Below are positions 6,900 through 13,723 of a stretch of DNA of 16,457 nt, one piece after another. A program made the position numbers and the translations under genes. Position 1 is the first letter of the stretch. The number at the start of each line of letters is the position of its first letter. Below the pieces are notes generated by a model. It did no database searches. It saw only the letters and a list, made by a program, of their open reading frames with translations, and was not told where the DNA came from. Where the stretch lies: assembly GCA_023412455.1 (NCBI GenBank), contig JAEYNQ010000143.1, forward strand, positions 1 to 16,457, written 5' to 3'. The stretch comes from Bacillota bacterium. Lineage in GTDB: Bacteria; Bacillota; Clostridia; Lachnospirales; Cellulosilyticaceae.

Positions 6900-7787
6900 A
6901 TGAATTCAATTATACTAAAAGGAAGAGCCAAAATTAACTTGACACTAGACGTGGTGGGGAAAAGAGAAAATGGCTATCATGACCTTCAAATGATTATGCA
7001 GTCTATTAGCTTATATGATACCCTATATATTCGAAAAATTAAGTCTAGTGGCATAAGATTATCCTCCAATTATGCATGGCTCCCAACGAATGAAAAAAAC
7101 ATTGCTTATCGTGCAGCTCAACTCTTTTTTGAAGAAACAGGCATACAAGGTGGTGTAGCTATTGAGATTACTAAACGCATCCCAGTAGGAGCAGGCTTGG
7201 CCGGAGGAAGTACAGATGCAGCCACTACCTTGGTTGGACTAAATAAATTGTATGCAACCAAACTTTCTAAAGAAAGATTAATGGAGATGGGATTAAAGCT
7301 TGGTGCAGATGTACCCTTCTGCATATTAAAGGGGACAGTTTTGGCAGAAGGAATTGGAGAAGTGCTTACGCCTCTTACACCCATGCCTCCAGCCTATCTA
7401 ATTATTGTAAAGCCTCCCTTTAGTGTATCCACAGTAACCGTGTATAAGAACCTAGAGTTAAGCAAGTTAAAGGAGCACCCGGACACACCACAAATGATTA
7501 AGGACATAGAGGAAGGAAATATTAAAGCTATTGCTAGCAAGATGGTTAATGTCCTTGAAACAGTAACTATTCCCATGCATCCTGTTATTGGAGAAATAAA
7601 AGCTAGGCTTATGGAGGAAGGGGCTCTAGGAGCCATGATGAGTGGGAGTGGTTCAGCGGTATTTGGAATTTTTGAGACAAAAGACCAAGCTATAAAGGTG
7701 GCTAATTACTTTAAAATGAAATGCAATTATAGGGAGGTATATGTTACAAGTACCTATTCAAAGAATTCCTATAAAGAGTACAACTAA
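6900..7787 (+). CDS. ispE: 4-diphosphocytidyl-2-C-methyl-D-erythritol kinase
   Basis: IspE phosphorylates the 2-hydroxyl of CDP-methylerythritol with ATP, a middle step of the non-mevalonate (MEP) isoprenoid pathway, in the cytoplasm. The 295 residues match the family length. GHMP-kinase motifs are present in order: substrate-site Lys11 in RAKINLTLDV with KRENGYHDL behind it; the ATP loop PVGAGLAGGSTDAA (95-108); the catalytic Asp137 in LGADVPFC; and the C-terminal glycine loop MSGSGSAVFGIF (about 246-257). AAGGGAG at 6887-6893 fits the ATG. The next gene, a GntR regulator, starts only 35 bases after the stop without a terminator, so the two are probably cotranscribed. The sequence is intact and ordinary. 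Confidence 0.97.
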   Translation: MNSIILKGRAKINLTLDVVGKRENGYHDLQMIMQSISLYDTLYIRKIKSSGIRLSSNYAWLPTNEKNIAYRAAQLFFEETGIQGGVAIEITKRIPVGAGLAGGSTDAATTLVGLNKLYATKLSKERLMEMGLKLGADVPFCILKGTVLAEGIGEVLTPLTPMPPAYLIIVKPPFSVSTVTVYKNLELSKLKEHPDTPQMIKDIEEGNIKAIASKMVNVLETVTIPMHPVIGEIKARLMEEGALGAMMSGSGSAVFGIFETKDQAIKVANYFKMKCNYREVYVTSTYSKNSYKEYN

Positions 7788-7822
7788 GAAAAATAGGATA
7801 GCAAGAAAGGGGAGTAAGAGAG

Positions 7823-8530
7823 ATGGAAATGACAGATAGCATGAAGATTAATGAATATTTACCACTTAGGGATATTGTTTTTCAAACCCTTCGAAAGGCT
7901 ATATTAAGAGGTGAATTAGAGCCTGGGACAAGGCTAATGGAAACCCAGCTAGGAGAAAAGCTAGGAGTAAGTCGTACACCTATAAGAGAAGCCATAAGAA
8001 AACTGGAGTTAGAAGGGCTTGTTGTCATGGTACCCCGAAAGGGTGCTCAAGTAGCACAATTTACAGAGAAAGACATACAAGATGTACTAGAAGTCAGAGG
8101 AGCTCTTGAAGCATTAGCAGCAAAATTAGCCTGTAAGAAGATGGATGATCGTGCATTTCTTAAATTACAATTAGCTATTACAGAATATGCTTATGCAGTG
8201 CGAGAAAATGATATTGAAACCATGGTACAAAAGGATGTAGAATTCCATGAGACCATCTTTAATGCGACAGACAATGATAAGCTTATTCAACTCTTTAATA
8301 ATGTAAGAGAGCAGGTGAATCGTTATCGTATTACCTATCTTAAGAATGCGGAGGATAACAAAGCGGTTCATGAGGAGCATCTAGAGATTTTAGAAGCACT
8401 TAAAGCAAAAGATGAAATTAGAGCATCAAAAATTGCTGCTAAGCATATACAAACGCAATGTGATTCCATTATGGCATTTATAAAAAGTCGTTCTCTTGAA
8501 ACAGCTATGGAAGAAATGGATGAAAAATAA
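7823..8530 (+). CDS. GntR-family transcriptional regulator, FCD subfamily
   Basis: This 235-residue DNA-binding regulator has a GntR winged helix at about 13-80. Its recognition part is LGEKLGVSRTPIREAIRKLE, followed by the wing VPRKGAQVAQF. A helical FCD (FadR C-terminal) effector domain covers about 84-215. The FCD metal/ligand residues are all present: Asp138 and His142 in DVEFHETIF, His186 in HEEHLEILEAL and His208 in AAKHIQ, so it probably binds a metal-chelated carboxylate. AAGGGGAG precedes the first ATG; a second ATG four residues in lacks as good a site. It shares a transcript with ispE. Its target genes are not obvious. A 15-bp palindrome just before the phosphoglucomutase gene (8645-8659) is one candidate operator, which is inference only. 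Confidence 0.9.
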   Translation: MEMTDSMKINEYLPLRDIVFQTLRKAILRGELEPGTRLMETQLGEKLGVSRTPIREAIRKLELEGLVVMVPRKGAQVAQFTEKDIQDVLEVRGALEALAAKLACKKMDDRAFLKLQLAITEYAYAVRENDIETMVQKDVEFHETIFNATDNDKLIQLFNNVREQVNRYRITYLKNAEDNKAVHEEHLEILEALKAKDEIRASKIAAKHIQTQCDSIMAFIKSRSLETAMEEMDEK

Positions 8531-8610
8531 TCATCAAAATTCATTCAAATAAGTAAAAATTAATCAAATAGCATAATATTTACGGAATAATAGACATAAG
8601 TGTGGCATAG

Positions 8611-8641
8611 TAACGCATTTAATGATAAAATAAATGCGTTA
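8611..8641. repeat. Perfect 11-bp inverted repeat before the phosphoglucomutase gene
   Basis: TAACGCATTTA (8611-8621) and TAAATGCGTTA (8631-8641) are exact reverse complements with a 9-base loop. Three more pairs (one G.U) extend the base. No T-run follows, so it is not a standard terminator for the GntR gene. It lies about 30 bases ahead of the next gene and could be an operator, an RNA-stabilising hairpin or a weak terminator. Confidence 0.7.
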
Positions 8642-8644
8642 TTA

Positions 8645-8659
8645 ATGTTGTCTAAACAT
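8645..8659. promoter_or_regulatory. Small palindrome overlapping the approach to the ribosome site
   Basis: ATGTT (8645-8649) and AACAT (8655-8659) are separated by five bases and end just before the AGGGAGG ribosome site at 8660-8666. Short palindromes of this kind are typical operators of GntR/FCD proteins, and such a gene lies immediately upstream. There is no direct evidence of binding. Confidence 0.25.
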
Positions 8660-8673
8660 AGGGAGGTCTATTC

Positions 8674-10392
8674 ATGAGTTATAAAGAAGTATATAAAATG
8701 TGGTTAGAGAATGATAAGATAGATGCCGCAACTAAAAATGAACTATTACAGTTAACAGATGAAAAAGAAATAGAAGACAGATTTTATAAAAACTTAGAAT
8801 TTGGTACAGGAGGCCTCAGAGGAAAGATTGCTGCAGGCACCAACCGTATGAATATATATACAGTAGCAAAGGCAACCCAAGGACTTGCTAAATACTTAGT
8901 GGCTTCTTTTGAGAACCCAAGTACCTGTATAGCTTATGACTCACGTAATTTTTCTGATTCATTTGCTGAAACAGCAGCTAAAGTCTTAACTGCTAATGGT
9001 GTAAAGGTTTACCTTTATGAAAGCCTTCGCCCCACTCCTATGCTTTCTTTTGCTGTAAGACACCTAGGAGCGTCCTCAGGAATTGTTATTACAGCTTCTC
9101 ATAATCCTAAAGAGTATAATGGATATAAAGTATATGGAAGTGATGGAGGGCAGCTGACAGACGTGGCAGCTGAAGCGACCTTAGAGTACATTAACCAAAC
9201 AGATATTTTTAAAGATATTAAGATGATTGAGCTAAGTGAAGCAGAAGAAAAGGGCTTATTGACCTATATGGGAGAAGAAGTGGATCAAGCTTACTATGAA
9301 AAAGTAGCTCGTCTTGTTATTCGTAAAGACCTTGTAAAGGAACATGCTTCTGAGCTTAACATTATTTATACACCAATCCATGGTAGTGGGAATATTCCTG
9401 TTCGTACCATGCTTAAAAACCTAGGCTATACCAACGTACACATTGTTAAAGAGCAAGAGCTTCCTAACGGTAATTTCCCAACAGCACCTTATCCTAATCC
9501 TGAAAATCCACAAGTATTTAATATTGCAGTAGAAATGGCTAAAGAAATAGGGCCAGACCTTATCTTTGGAACAGACCCTGACTGTGATCGAATAGGTGTT
9601 ATTGTAAAAGAAGAGAATGGGGAGTACAAGGTTCTGACAGGAAATCAGATAGGGGTATTATTAACCGACTATATGTTGAATGCTAGACTTGGAGAAGGCA
9701 TTTTAACAGCTAAAGATACCATTATTAAAACCATTGTAACCACAGAAATGGCACAAGCAGTAGCTACAAGCTATGGGGTCCAACTTATGAATGTACTGAC
9801 AGGCTTTAAATACATTGGTGAAAAGATTGAGCAATTTAATGAAACAGGTTCTAATCATTTTGTATTGGGCTTTGAAGAAAGCTATGGTTATTTATCAGGA
9901 GATTTTGTAAGAGACAAGGATGCGGTTATTGCAGCAGTGCTCATTGCAGAGATGGCCCTTTATTACAAGACAAAAGGTAAAAACCTGGCGCAAGCACTTC
10001 ATGACCTCTTTGAAAAACATGGTTATTATAAAGAAAACTTACTTTCTATTGAGATGCAAGGTAAGGATGGCCAAGAAAAAATTGCTAGCATGATTGCTAC
10101 CCTTAGGGAAGAAACACCTACACAGGTAGGAGACGTGAAGATTACTATTGTAGAAGATTATAAGCTTTCACAACGTTATAATCGATTAGAAAATAGCATT
10201 GAGAGTATTAATTTACCAACATCTAATGTTATTAAGTTTATTTTAGAAGATGGTAGTTGGTTTGTAGTAAGACCATCAGGAACAGAGCCTAAAATCAAGA
10301 TTTATGCTTCTGTAGTAGGCAAAACAGCACAAGATGCTGAAGATAAACTTGGAGCCTTTGTAAGTGAGATAAAGAAACTACTTCATATTTAA
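8674..10392 (+). CDS. pgcA: Alpha-phosphoglucomutase
   Basis: This enzyme interconverts glucose-1-phosphate and glucose-6-phosphate in the cytoplasm, feeding UDP-glucose and envelope sugar synthesis. At 572 residues it is the long alpha-D-phosphohexomutase form, like Bacillus PgcA. The four active-site parts are visible: the phosphoserine loop TASHNP with Ser142; the metal loop DPDCDR with Asp301, Asp303 and Asp305; the sugar loop GFEESYGYL (399-407); and the phosphate loop RPSGTEP (533-539). The N-terminal EFGTGGLRGKIAAGTNRMN segment is also typical. AGGGAGG precedes the ATG. It has its own terminator, so the downstream manA is at most partly cotranscribed. Some relatives act on mannose or deoxyribose phosphates, and the exact substrate cannot be settled from motifs alone. 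Confidence 0.93.
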   Translation: MSYKEVYKMWLENDKIDAATKNELLQLTDEKEIEDRFYKNLEFGTGGLRGKIAAGTNRMNIYTVAKATQGLAKYLVASFENPSTCIAYDSRNFSDSFAETAAKVLTANGVKVYLYESLRPTPMLSFAVRHLGASSGIVITASHNPKEYNGYKVYGSDGGQLTDVAAEATLEYINQTDIFKDIKMIELSEAEEKGLLTYMGEEVDQAYYEKVARLVIRKDLVKEHASELNIIYTPIHGSGNIPVRTMLKNLGYTNVHIVKEQELPNGNFPTAPYPNPENPQVFNIAVEMAKEIGPDLIFGTDPDCDRIGVIVKEENGEYKVLTGNQIGVLLTDYMLNARLGEGILTAKDTIIKTIVTTEMAQAVATSYGVQLMNVLTGFKYIGEKIEQFNETGSNHFVLGFEESYGYLSGDFVRDKDAVIAAVLIAEMALYYKTKGKNLAQALHDLFEKHGYYKENLLSIEMQGKDGQEKIASMIATLREETPTQVGDVKITIVEDYKLSQRYNRLENSIESINLPTSNVIKFILEDGSWFVVRPSGTEPKIKIYASVVGKTAQDAEDKLGAFVSEIKKLLHI

Positions 10393-10412
10393 GTAAGGAT
10401 TTTACCTTTAAG

Positions 10413-10450
10413 CTAAAGAGTGGCCTCTTGAGGTCACTCTTTAGTTATTA
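10413..10450 (+). terminator. Strong hairpin terminator after pgcA
   Basis: CTAAAGAGTGGCCTC (10413-10427) and GAGGTCACTCTTTAG (10430-10444) are complementary over 15 positions with one G.U. Only TTATTA follows, so the U-tract is weak despite the strong stem. No clear promoter is visible between it and manA, so some read-through into manA is likely. Confidence 0.75.
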
Positions 10451-10491
10451 AGAGAACTAGCAAAAAGGAATGTGATTTAGGAGGGGAAAGG

Positions 10492-11460
10492 ATGTTAAAG
10501 TTAAATCCAGCCTTTAAAGATTATATTTGGGGTGGTAATAAACTCAAAGAACTTTATGGAAAGAAGAATGATCTGGAGCGAACAGCTGAAAGTTGGGAGC
10601 TCTCTACCCATAAAGATGGCCCTTGTACATTAAAGGATATAGGAGAAGAAGGGATCACTCTAAAAGAATATTTAAAGAATGCAGAGCACAATCTGTTAGG
10701 GACTAACGTGCCCCAGAAAGATGAACTACCTATCTTAATTAAACTTATTGATGCAAGAGATAATCTTTCGGTACAAGTTCATCCTGATGATGCTTATGCT
10801 ATAGCCCATGAAGAAGATTTAGGTAAAACCGAGATGTGGTATGTTCTAGAGGCTGAGCCAGATGCACAGCTTGTCTATGGTTTTAAAAGAGATATTACGA
10901 AAGAAGAGTTTATCAACTCTATTACATCTAATACTTTAACTGAAGTACTTAACTATGTAGAAGTTAAAAAAGGGGATGTCTTCTTTATTGAACCAGGAAC
11001 TATGCATGCCATTGGTAAAGGGCTAATGATAGCAGAAGTACAACAAAGCTCTAATGTAACTTACCGCGTATATGATTATGGGCGAGTCGGGGCAGATGGT
11101 AAACCTAGAGACTTACATATTAAACAAGCCACAGAAGTCACTTGTTTAAGGAAAGCCACCCAGAGTCCTGTTCAGTATACAATGCAGGAGATGGGAGACT
11201 ATAAGAGAGGCCAATTAGCAAGCTGTAAATATTTTAGTGTAGACCTTTTAGAAATAGAGACAAGTGCCCAACTTAAGATAGAGAATACTTCATTTCAAGC
11301 CCTTCTCATACTTGAAGGTAATGTAAAAGTGACTTTAGGTAAAGCAGTTCTTGAAGGGGTTAAAGGAGAGATGCTATTCCTGCCAGCAGGGGAGGAGACC
11401 TACCAAGTAGAGGGGAAAGGGCAAATCCTTTTATCTTATCTAGGAGATACACTAGGGTAG
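10492..11460 (+). CDS. manA: Mannose-6-phosphate isomerase, class I
   Basis: This 322-residue zinc enzyme interconverts fructose-6-phosphate and mannose-6-phosphate, linking glycolysis to mannose use and GDP-mannose synthesis. The cupin metal ligands are in place: Gln95 and His97 in SVQVHPDD, Glu114 in GKTEMWYVL, and His172 in EPGTMHAIG. The catalytic Arg192 lies in VTYRVYDYGR, and the N-terminus LNPAFKDYIWGGNKLKELYG is characteristic of the short bacterial ManA. A second cupin-like lobe closes the C-terminus (LILEGNVKVTLG, then GEMLFLPAG). TAGGAGGGG sets the ATG start. It follows the phosphoglucomutase gene by about 100 bases, and both work on hexose phosphates. Confidence 0.95.
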   Translation: MLKLNPAFKDYIWGGNKLKELYGKKNDLERTAESWELSTHKDGPCTLKDIGEEGITLKEYLKNAEHNLLGTNVPQKDELPILIKLIDARDNLSVQVHPDDAYAIAHEEDLGKTEMWYVLEAEPDAQLVYGFKRDITKEEFINSITSNTLTEVLNYVEVKKGDVFFIEPGTMHAIGKGLMIAEVQQSSNVTYRVYDYGRVGADGKPRDLHIKQATEVTCLRKATQSPVQYTMQEMGDYKRGQLASCKYFSVDLLEIETSAQLKIENTSFQALLILEGNVKVTLGKAVLEGVKGEMLFLPAGEETYQVEGKGQILLSYLGDTLG

Positions 11461-11492
11461 ATAGAGAGTCTATAGAGAATTAGAAAATAGTT

Positions 11493-11533
11493 AGACCTTA
11501 CCAGCCCCTTATAGGCTAGGTTAGGTCTTTTTT
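11493..11533 (+). terminator. Intrinsic terminator of manA
   Basis: AGACCTTACCAGCC pairs with GGCTAGGTTAGGTCT around a short loop, with one T-T mismatch and one bulge, and TTTTTT follows at 11528-11533. Confidence 0.85.
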
Positions 11534-11740
11534 ATCTCTTAAGGGAAATAAAGAGCTTAGAGTTTAAGAGACCACTACAAAAAATCAAGTAGAAATGGTA
11601 AGATGGAAATAATTAGATGAATTATTTTGAAGATGAGAAGTTAGAGGAAATATTCCAGATAATATAATAAGTAAAAGCTAGGATAAAGGTCTCTATCTAA
11701 ACAAGGATGTATTATGATGTATTATAAGGGAGGAAGAATC

Positions 11741-12295
11741 ATGAAAAGAAAGAGCTTAGTAAGTTTAGTCGTTTTTATGTTTTTTGCAACAACCTTGCAA
11801 GCCAGTATTTGTAATTGTGAGTTAGCCGATCGTACTTTACCAAAAGAGGAGCGCCATGAACCAGGCTGTCCTATTGCTACATATATGTTTCTTATAGAGG
11901 AGGATAGGGTTGTTTACTTAGATTGTCTCATAAAGGAAGGAACTACCTTAGTAGAAGTAAGGGCTTTTGCGGAAGCACTAGGTGCTACTGTGGCGTGGGA
12001 TAATGCTAAGAAAGCAGCTACACTAACGAAAGAAGATGCTTCTATCACCTTATTCTTAGGTAAAAAAGAAGCATTAGTTAATGGAGAAGAGCAGAAGCTA
12101 GTTCAAGCACCTACAGTATATAATGAGAGAGCCCTTTACCCTGTTCGTTTTATAGCAGAAACTTTTGGTTATCAAGTTACGTATGATAAAACCAATAAAT
12201 ATCCTTTTATAGCTATTTATGAAAAACCAGAGCCTCTACCCGTGGAAGAGAAGAAGGAAGAATTCATACAAGAGGATACAACACCTATGGAGTAA
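11741..12295 (+). CDS. Secreted protein with copper-amine-oxidase-N-like domain
   Basis: An upstream in-frame ATG at 11714 lacks a ribosome site, whereas AAGGGAGGAAG at 11727-11737 stands just before the ATG at 11741, so I use the 184-residue form. Residues 1-21 are a signal peptide (MKRK, then SLVSLVVFMFFATTLQA) with likely cleavage after Ala21. Mature residues about 58-160 match the copper amine oxidase N-terminal-like fold common in clostridial exported proteins: VEVRAFAEALGATVAWD, the glycine turn FLGKKEALVNGE, and ALYPVRFIAETFGYQVTYD. Despite the name this domain usually binds no copper and is thought to act as an envelope-binding module. Four cysteines (24, 26, 43, 62) lie before or at its start and could form disulphides or a metal site. 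The acidic, proline-rich tail is probably unstructured. No specific function can be given. Confidence 0.8.
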   Translation: MKRKSLVSLVVFMFFATTLQASICNCELADRTLPKEERHEPGCPIATYMFLIEEDRVVYLDCLIKEGTTLVEVRAFAEALGATVAWDNAKKAATLTKEDASITLFLGKKEALVNGEEQKLVQAPTVYNERALYPVRFIAETFGYQVTYDKTNKYPFIAIYEKPEPLPVEEKKEEFIQEDTTPME

Positions 12296-12393
12296 AGAGA
12301 AGGTATGAGAGTGTAGCTACTAGGCAAGACTTAGAGGTACACGCTATTTTATAGGTTGGGAAAGTGTTTTTCGCCACATTTTAGGAGGAAATG

Positions 12394-13284
12394 ATGAAAA
12401 CAGGTGCAGGTCATAAAAAATCCATAAGTATAAGACATTTTTTGTTTGTACTACTTTTTCCACTGATAGTCCTATTATTTGGCAATTTTATAGGAGAATT
12501 TTCTACAGAAATGATTGATAAATTAACAAATTGGCAAAAAGGCCAAGGGGTATGGGATAGGCCATTGCAGCTTTTTATTAATTCTACCTTGGTTATAGGG
12601 ATAGCTGTTTTTATACTTTGGGAAAAGGAGAAAAGAGGACTAACTAGTCTAGGATTAGCGCCTATAAAGGGTTTTATGGGGACTTATTTGCGAGGTTGGC
12701 TTATAGGAATGGGGTTATTACTAATGGTTGCCTTTGGAGTAGTGGGACTAGGGTATGGTCAAATAAAAGGCTACGGAATAAGCAAGTTAGATTTATTTCC
12801 ATTTATACTGGCCATTTTAGCTTGGGCCATGCAAGGCGCTTCTGAAGAGCTTATCATGAGAGGCTATATGTTTAATGATCTCAGGGGGAAAAGCAACATA
12901 AGTTTAGCACTTATTATATCTTCTACTTATTTTGCGTGGTTACATTTATCCAACAATGGGATCACTCCTTTAAGTTTTATAAATATTATTTTAGCAGGTT
13001 TATTTTTTGCTTTTTATTATCTTAAGGAAGGGAATCTGTGGGGAGCCTGCGGTTTTCATAGTGCCTGGAACTTTGCTCAAGGGAATCTATTAGGACTGCC
13101 AGTAAGTGGGCATCGAATAGGAGGAGGGAGTATCCTAGAACTCAAATTGCAAGAACAAGATGTATTGATAGCAGGTGGTTTATTTGGGTTAGAAGGTAGT
13201 ATCGTATGTACAGCTGTCCTATTAATAGGCAGTATTATTCTTTGGTTTCATATAAAGAATAAAGACCTTATTGATAGAAGGTGA
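12394..13284 (+). CDS. CPBP-family intramembrane glutamic endopeptidase
   Basis: Two ATG codons stand in tandem (12391, 12394). AGGAGG ends at 12388, so the second has the better spacing, giving 296 residues. There are about eight hydrophobic helices. The CPBP (Abi/CAAX-protease-like) motifs are present: motif 1 EELIMRGYMFNDL with Glu151, Glu152 and Arg156; motif 2 FAWLHL with His184; and motif 3 HSAWNFAQG with His222 and Asn226. All proposed catalytic residues are therefore intact. Relatives cleave or modify membrane and prenylated proteins, or give immunity to bacteriocins, but most are uncharacterised. The gene follows the secreted protein by about 100 bases with no clear terminator between them, and the two may be cotranscribed. 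Confidence 0.85.
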   Translation: MKTGAGHKKSISIRHFLFVLLFPLIVLLFGNFIGEFSTEMIDKLTNWQKGQGVWDRPLQLFINSTLVIGIAVFILWEKEKRGLTSLGLAPIKGFMGTYLRGWLIGMGLLLMVAFGVVGLGYGQIKGYGISKLDLFPFILAILAWAMQGASEELIMRGYMFNDLRGKSNISLALIISSTYFAWLHLSNNGITPLSFINIILAGLFFAFYYLKEGNLWGACGFHSAWNFAQGNLLGLPVSGHRIGGGSILELKLQEQDVLIAGGLFGLEGSIVCTAVLLIGSIILWFHIKNKDLIDRR

Positions 13285-13327
13285 GTAGCGTAGGATGTTT
13301 AAATAGTATATTAAATTAAAAATATAC

Positions 13328-13357
13328 TTGACACTATAGCTTGGCTTGCTTTAGAAT
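13328..13357 (+). promoter_or_regulatory. Sigma-A promoter driving the T-box leader
   Basis: TTGACA (13328-13333), an 18-base spacer and TAGAAT (13352-13357). Transcription would start near 13364, shortly before the first conserved T-box bases. Confidence 0.7.
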
Positions 13358-13377
13358 GTGATTAATAATAACACTTT

Positions 13378-13656
13378 AAAGCGATGAAGAGAAAAAGTAA
13401 AATGAAAAGACTTTTTTAGAGAATTCCCGGTGGGTGCAAGGGATAAAAGCCTTTCATTTGAATACATCTTGGAGTGTTGTCTCAAAAGCTTTTGGCAAGT
13501 AGAGGCAAACGGGTGGCACACGTTATGGTGCTAGAGTTTAGCAAGGCAGTAGATGCTTTGATAGACTTAAAGAGGTTACTTTCGCGAGAAAGTGGCAAAC
13601 AAAGGTGGTACCACGGGAACTTGCTCTCGTCCTTTACATAAGGAGGAGAGTTTTTT
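13378..13656 (+). ncRNA. T-box riboswitch, specifier codon probably UAC (tyrosine)
   Basis: This leader stops or permits transcription according to tRNA charging. Stem I carries AGTA (13396-13399), the helix AAATGAAA (13399-13406) with TTTCATTT (13452-13459), and the distal loop motif GGTGCAA (13433-13439). GAA (13460-13462) then leads into the specifier TAC (13463-13465) and the usual following A, with CTTGGAGT closing. The GCGA-capped hairpin ACTTTC/GAAAGT (13578-13593) fits stem III. The antiterminator is AAAGG (13601-13605) with CCTTT (13631-13635) and ACGGG (13613-13617) with CTCGT (13626-13630) around TGGTACC. TGGT matches a tRNA ending ACCA, as tRNA-Tyr does. The competing terminator is CTCTCGTCCTT (13624-13634) with AAGGAGGAGAG (13640-13650) and six T residues. 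AAT (Asn) is the next-best specifier reading, but its tRNA would want TGGC. Confidence 0.93.
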
Positions 13657-13723
13657 ATTTGTCCAAATTTAAAGGTAAGCACTAAGTATTTAAGGGTTAA
13701 TAAAAAGGAGGAGATGAAAGAAA

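Noticed and set aside
8572..8578. CATAATA as a sigma-G-type -10 ahead of pgcA
   Set aside because: No matching -35 element occurs at the required 17-18 base distance, and pgcA is a housekeeping gene.
11567..11694. AGAGACC and GGTCTCT inverted repeat in the 180-base gap before the secreted-protein gene
   Set aside because: Seven bases separated by 114 is readily explained by chance, and the rest of this gap shows no gene or clear structure.
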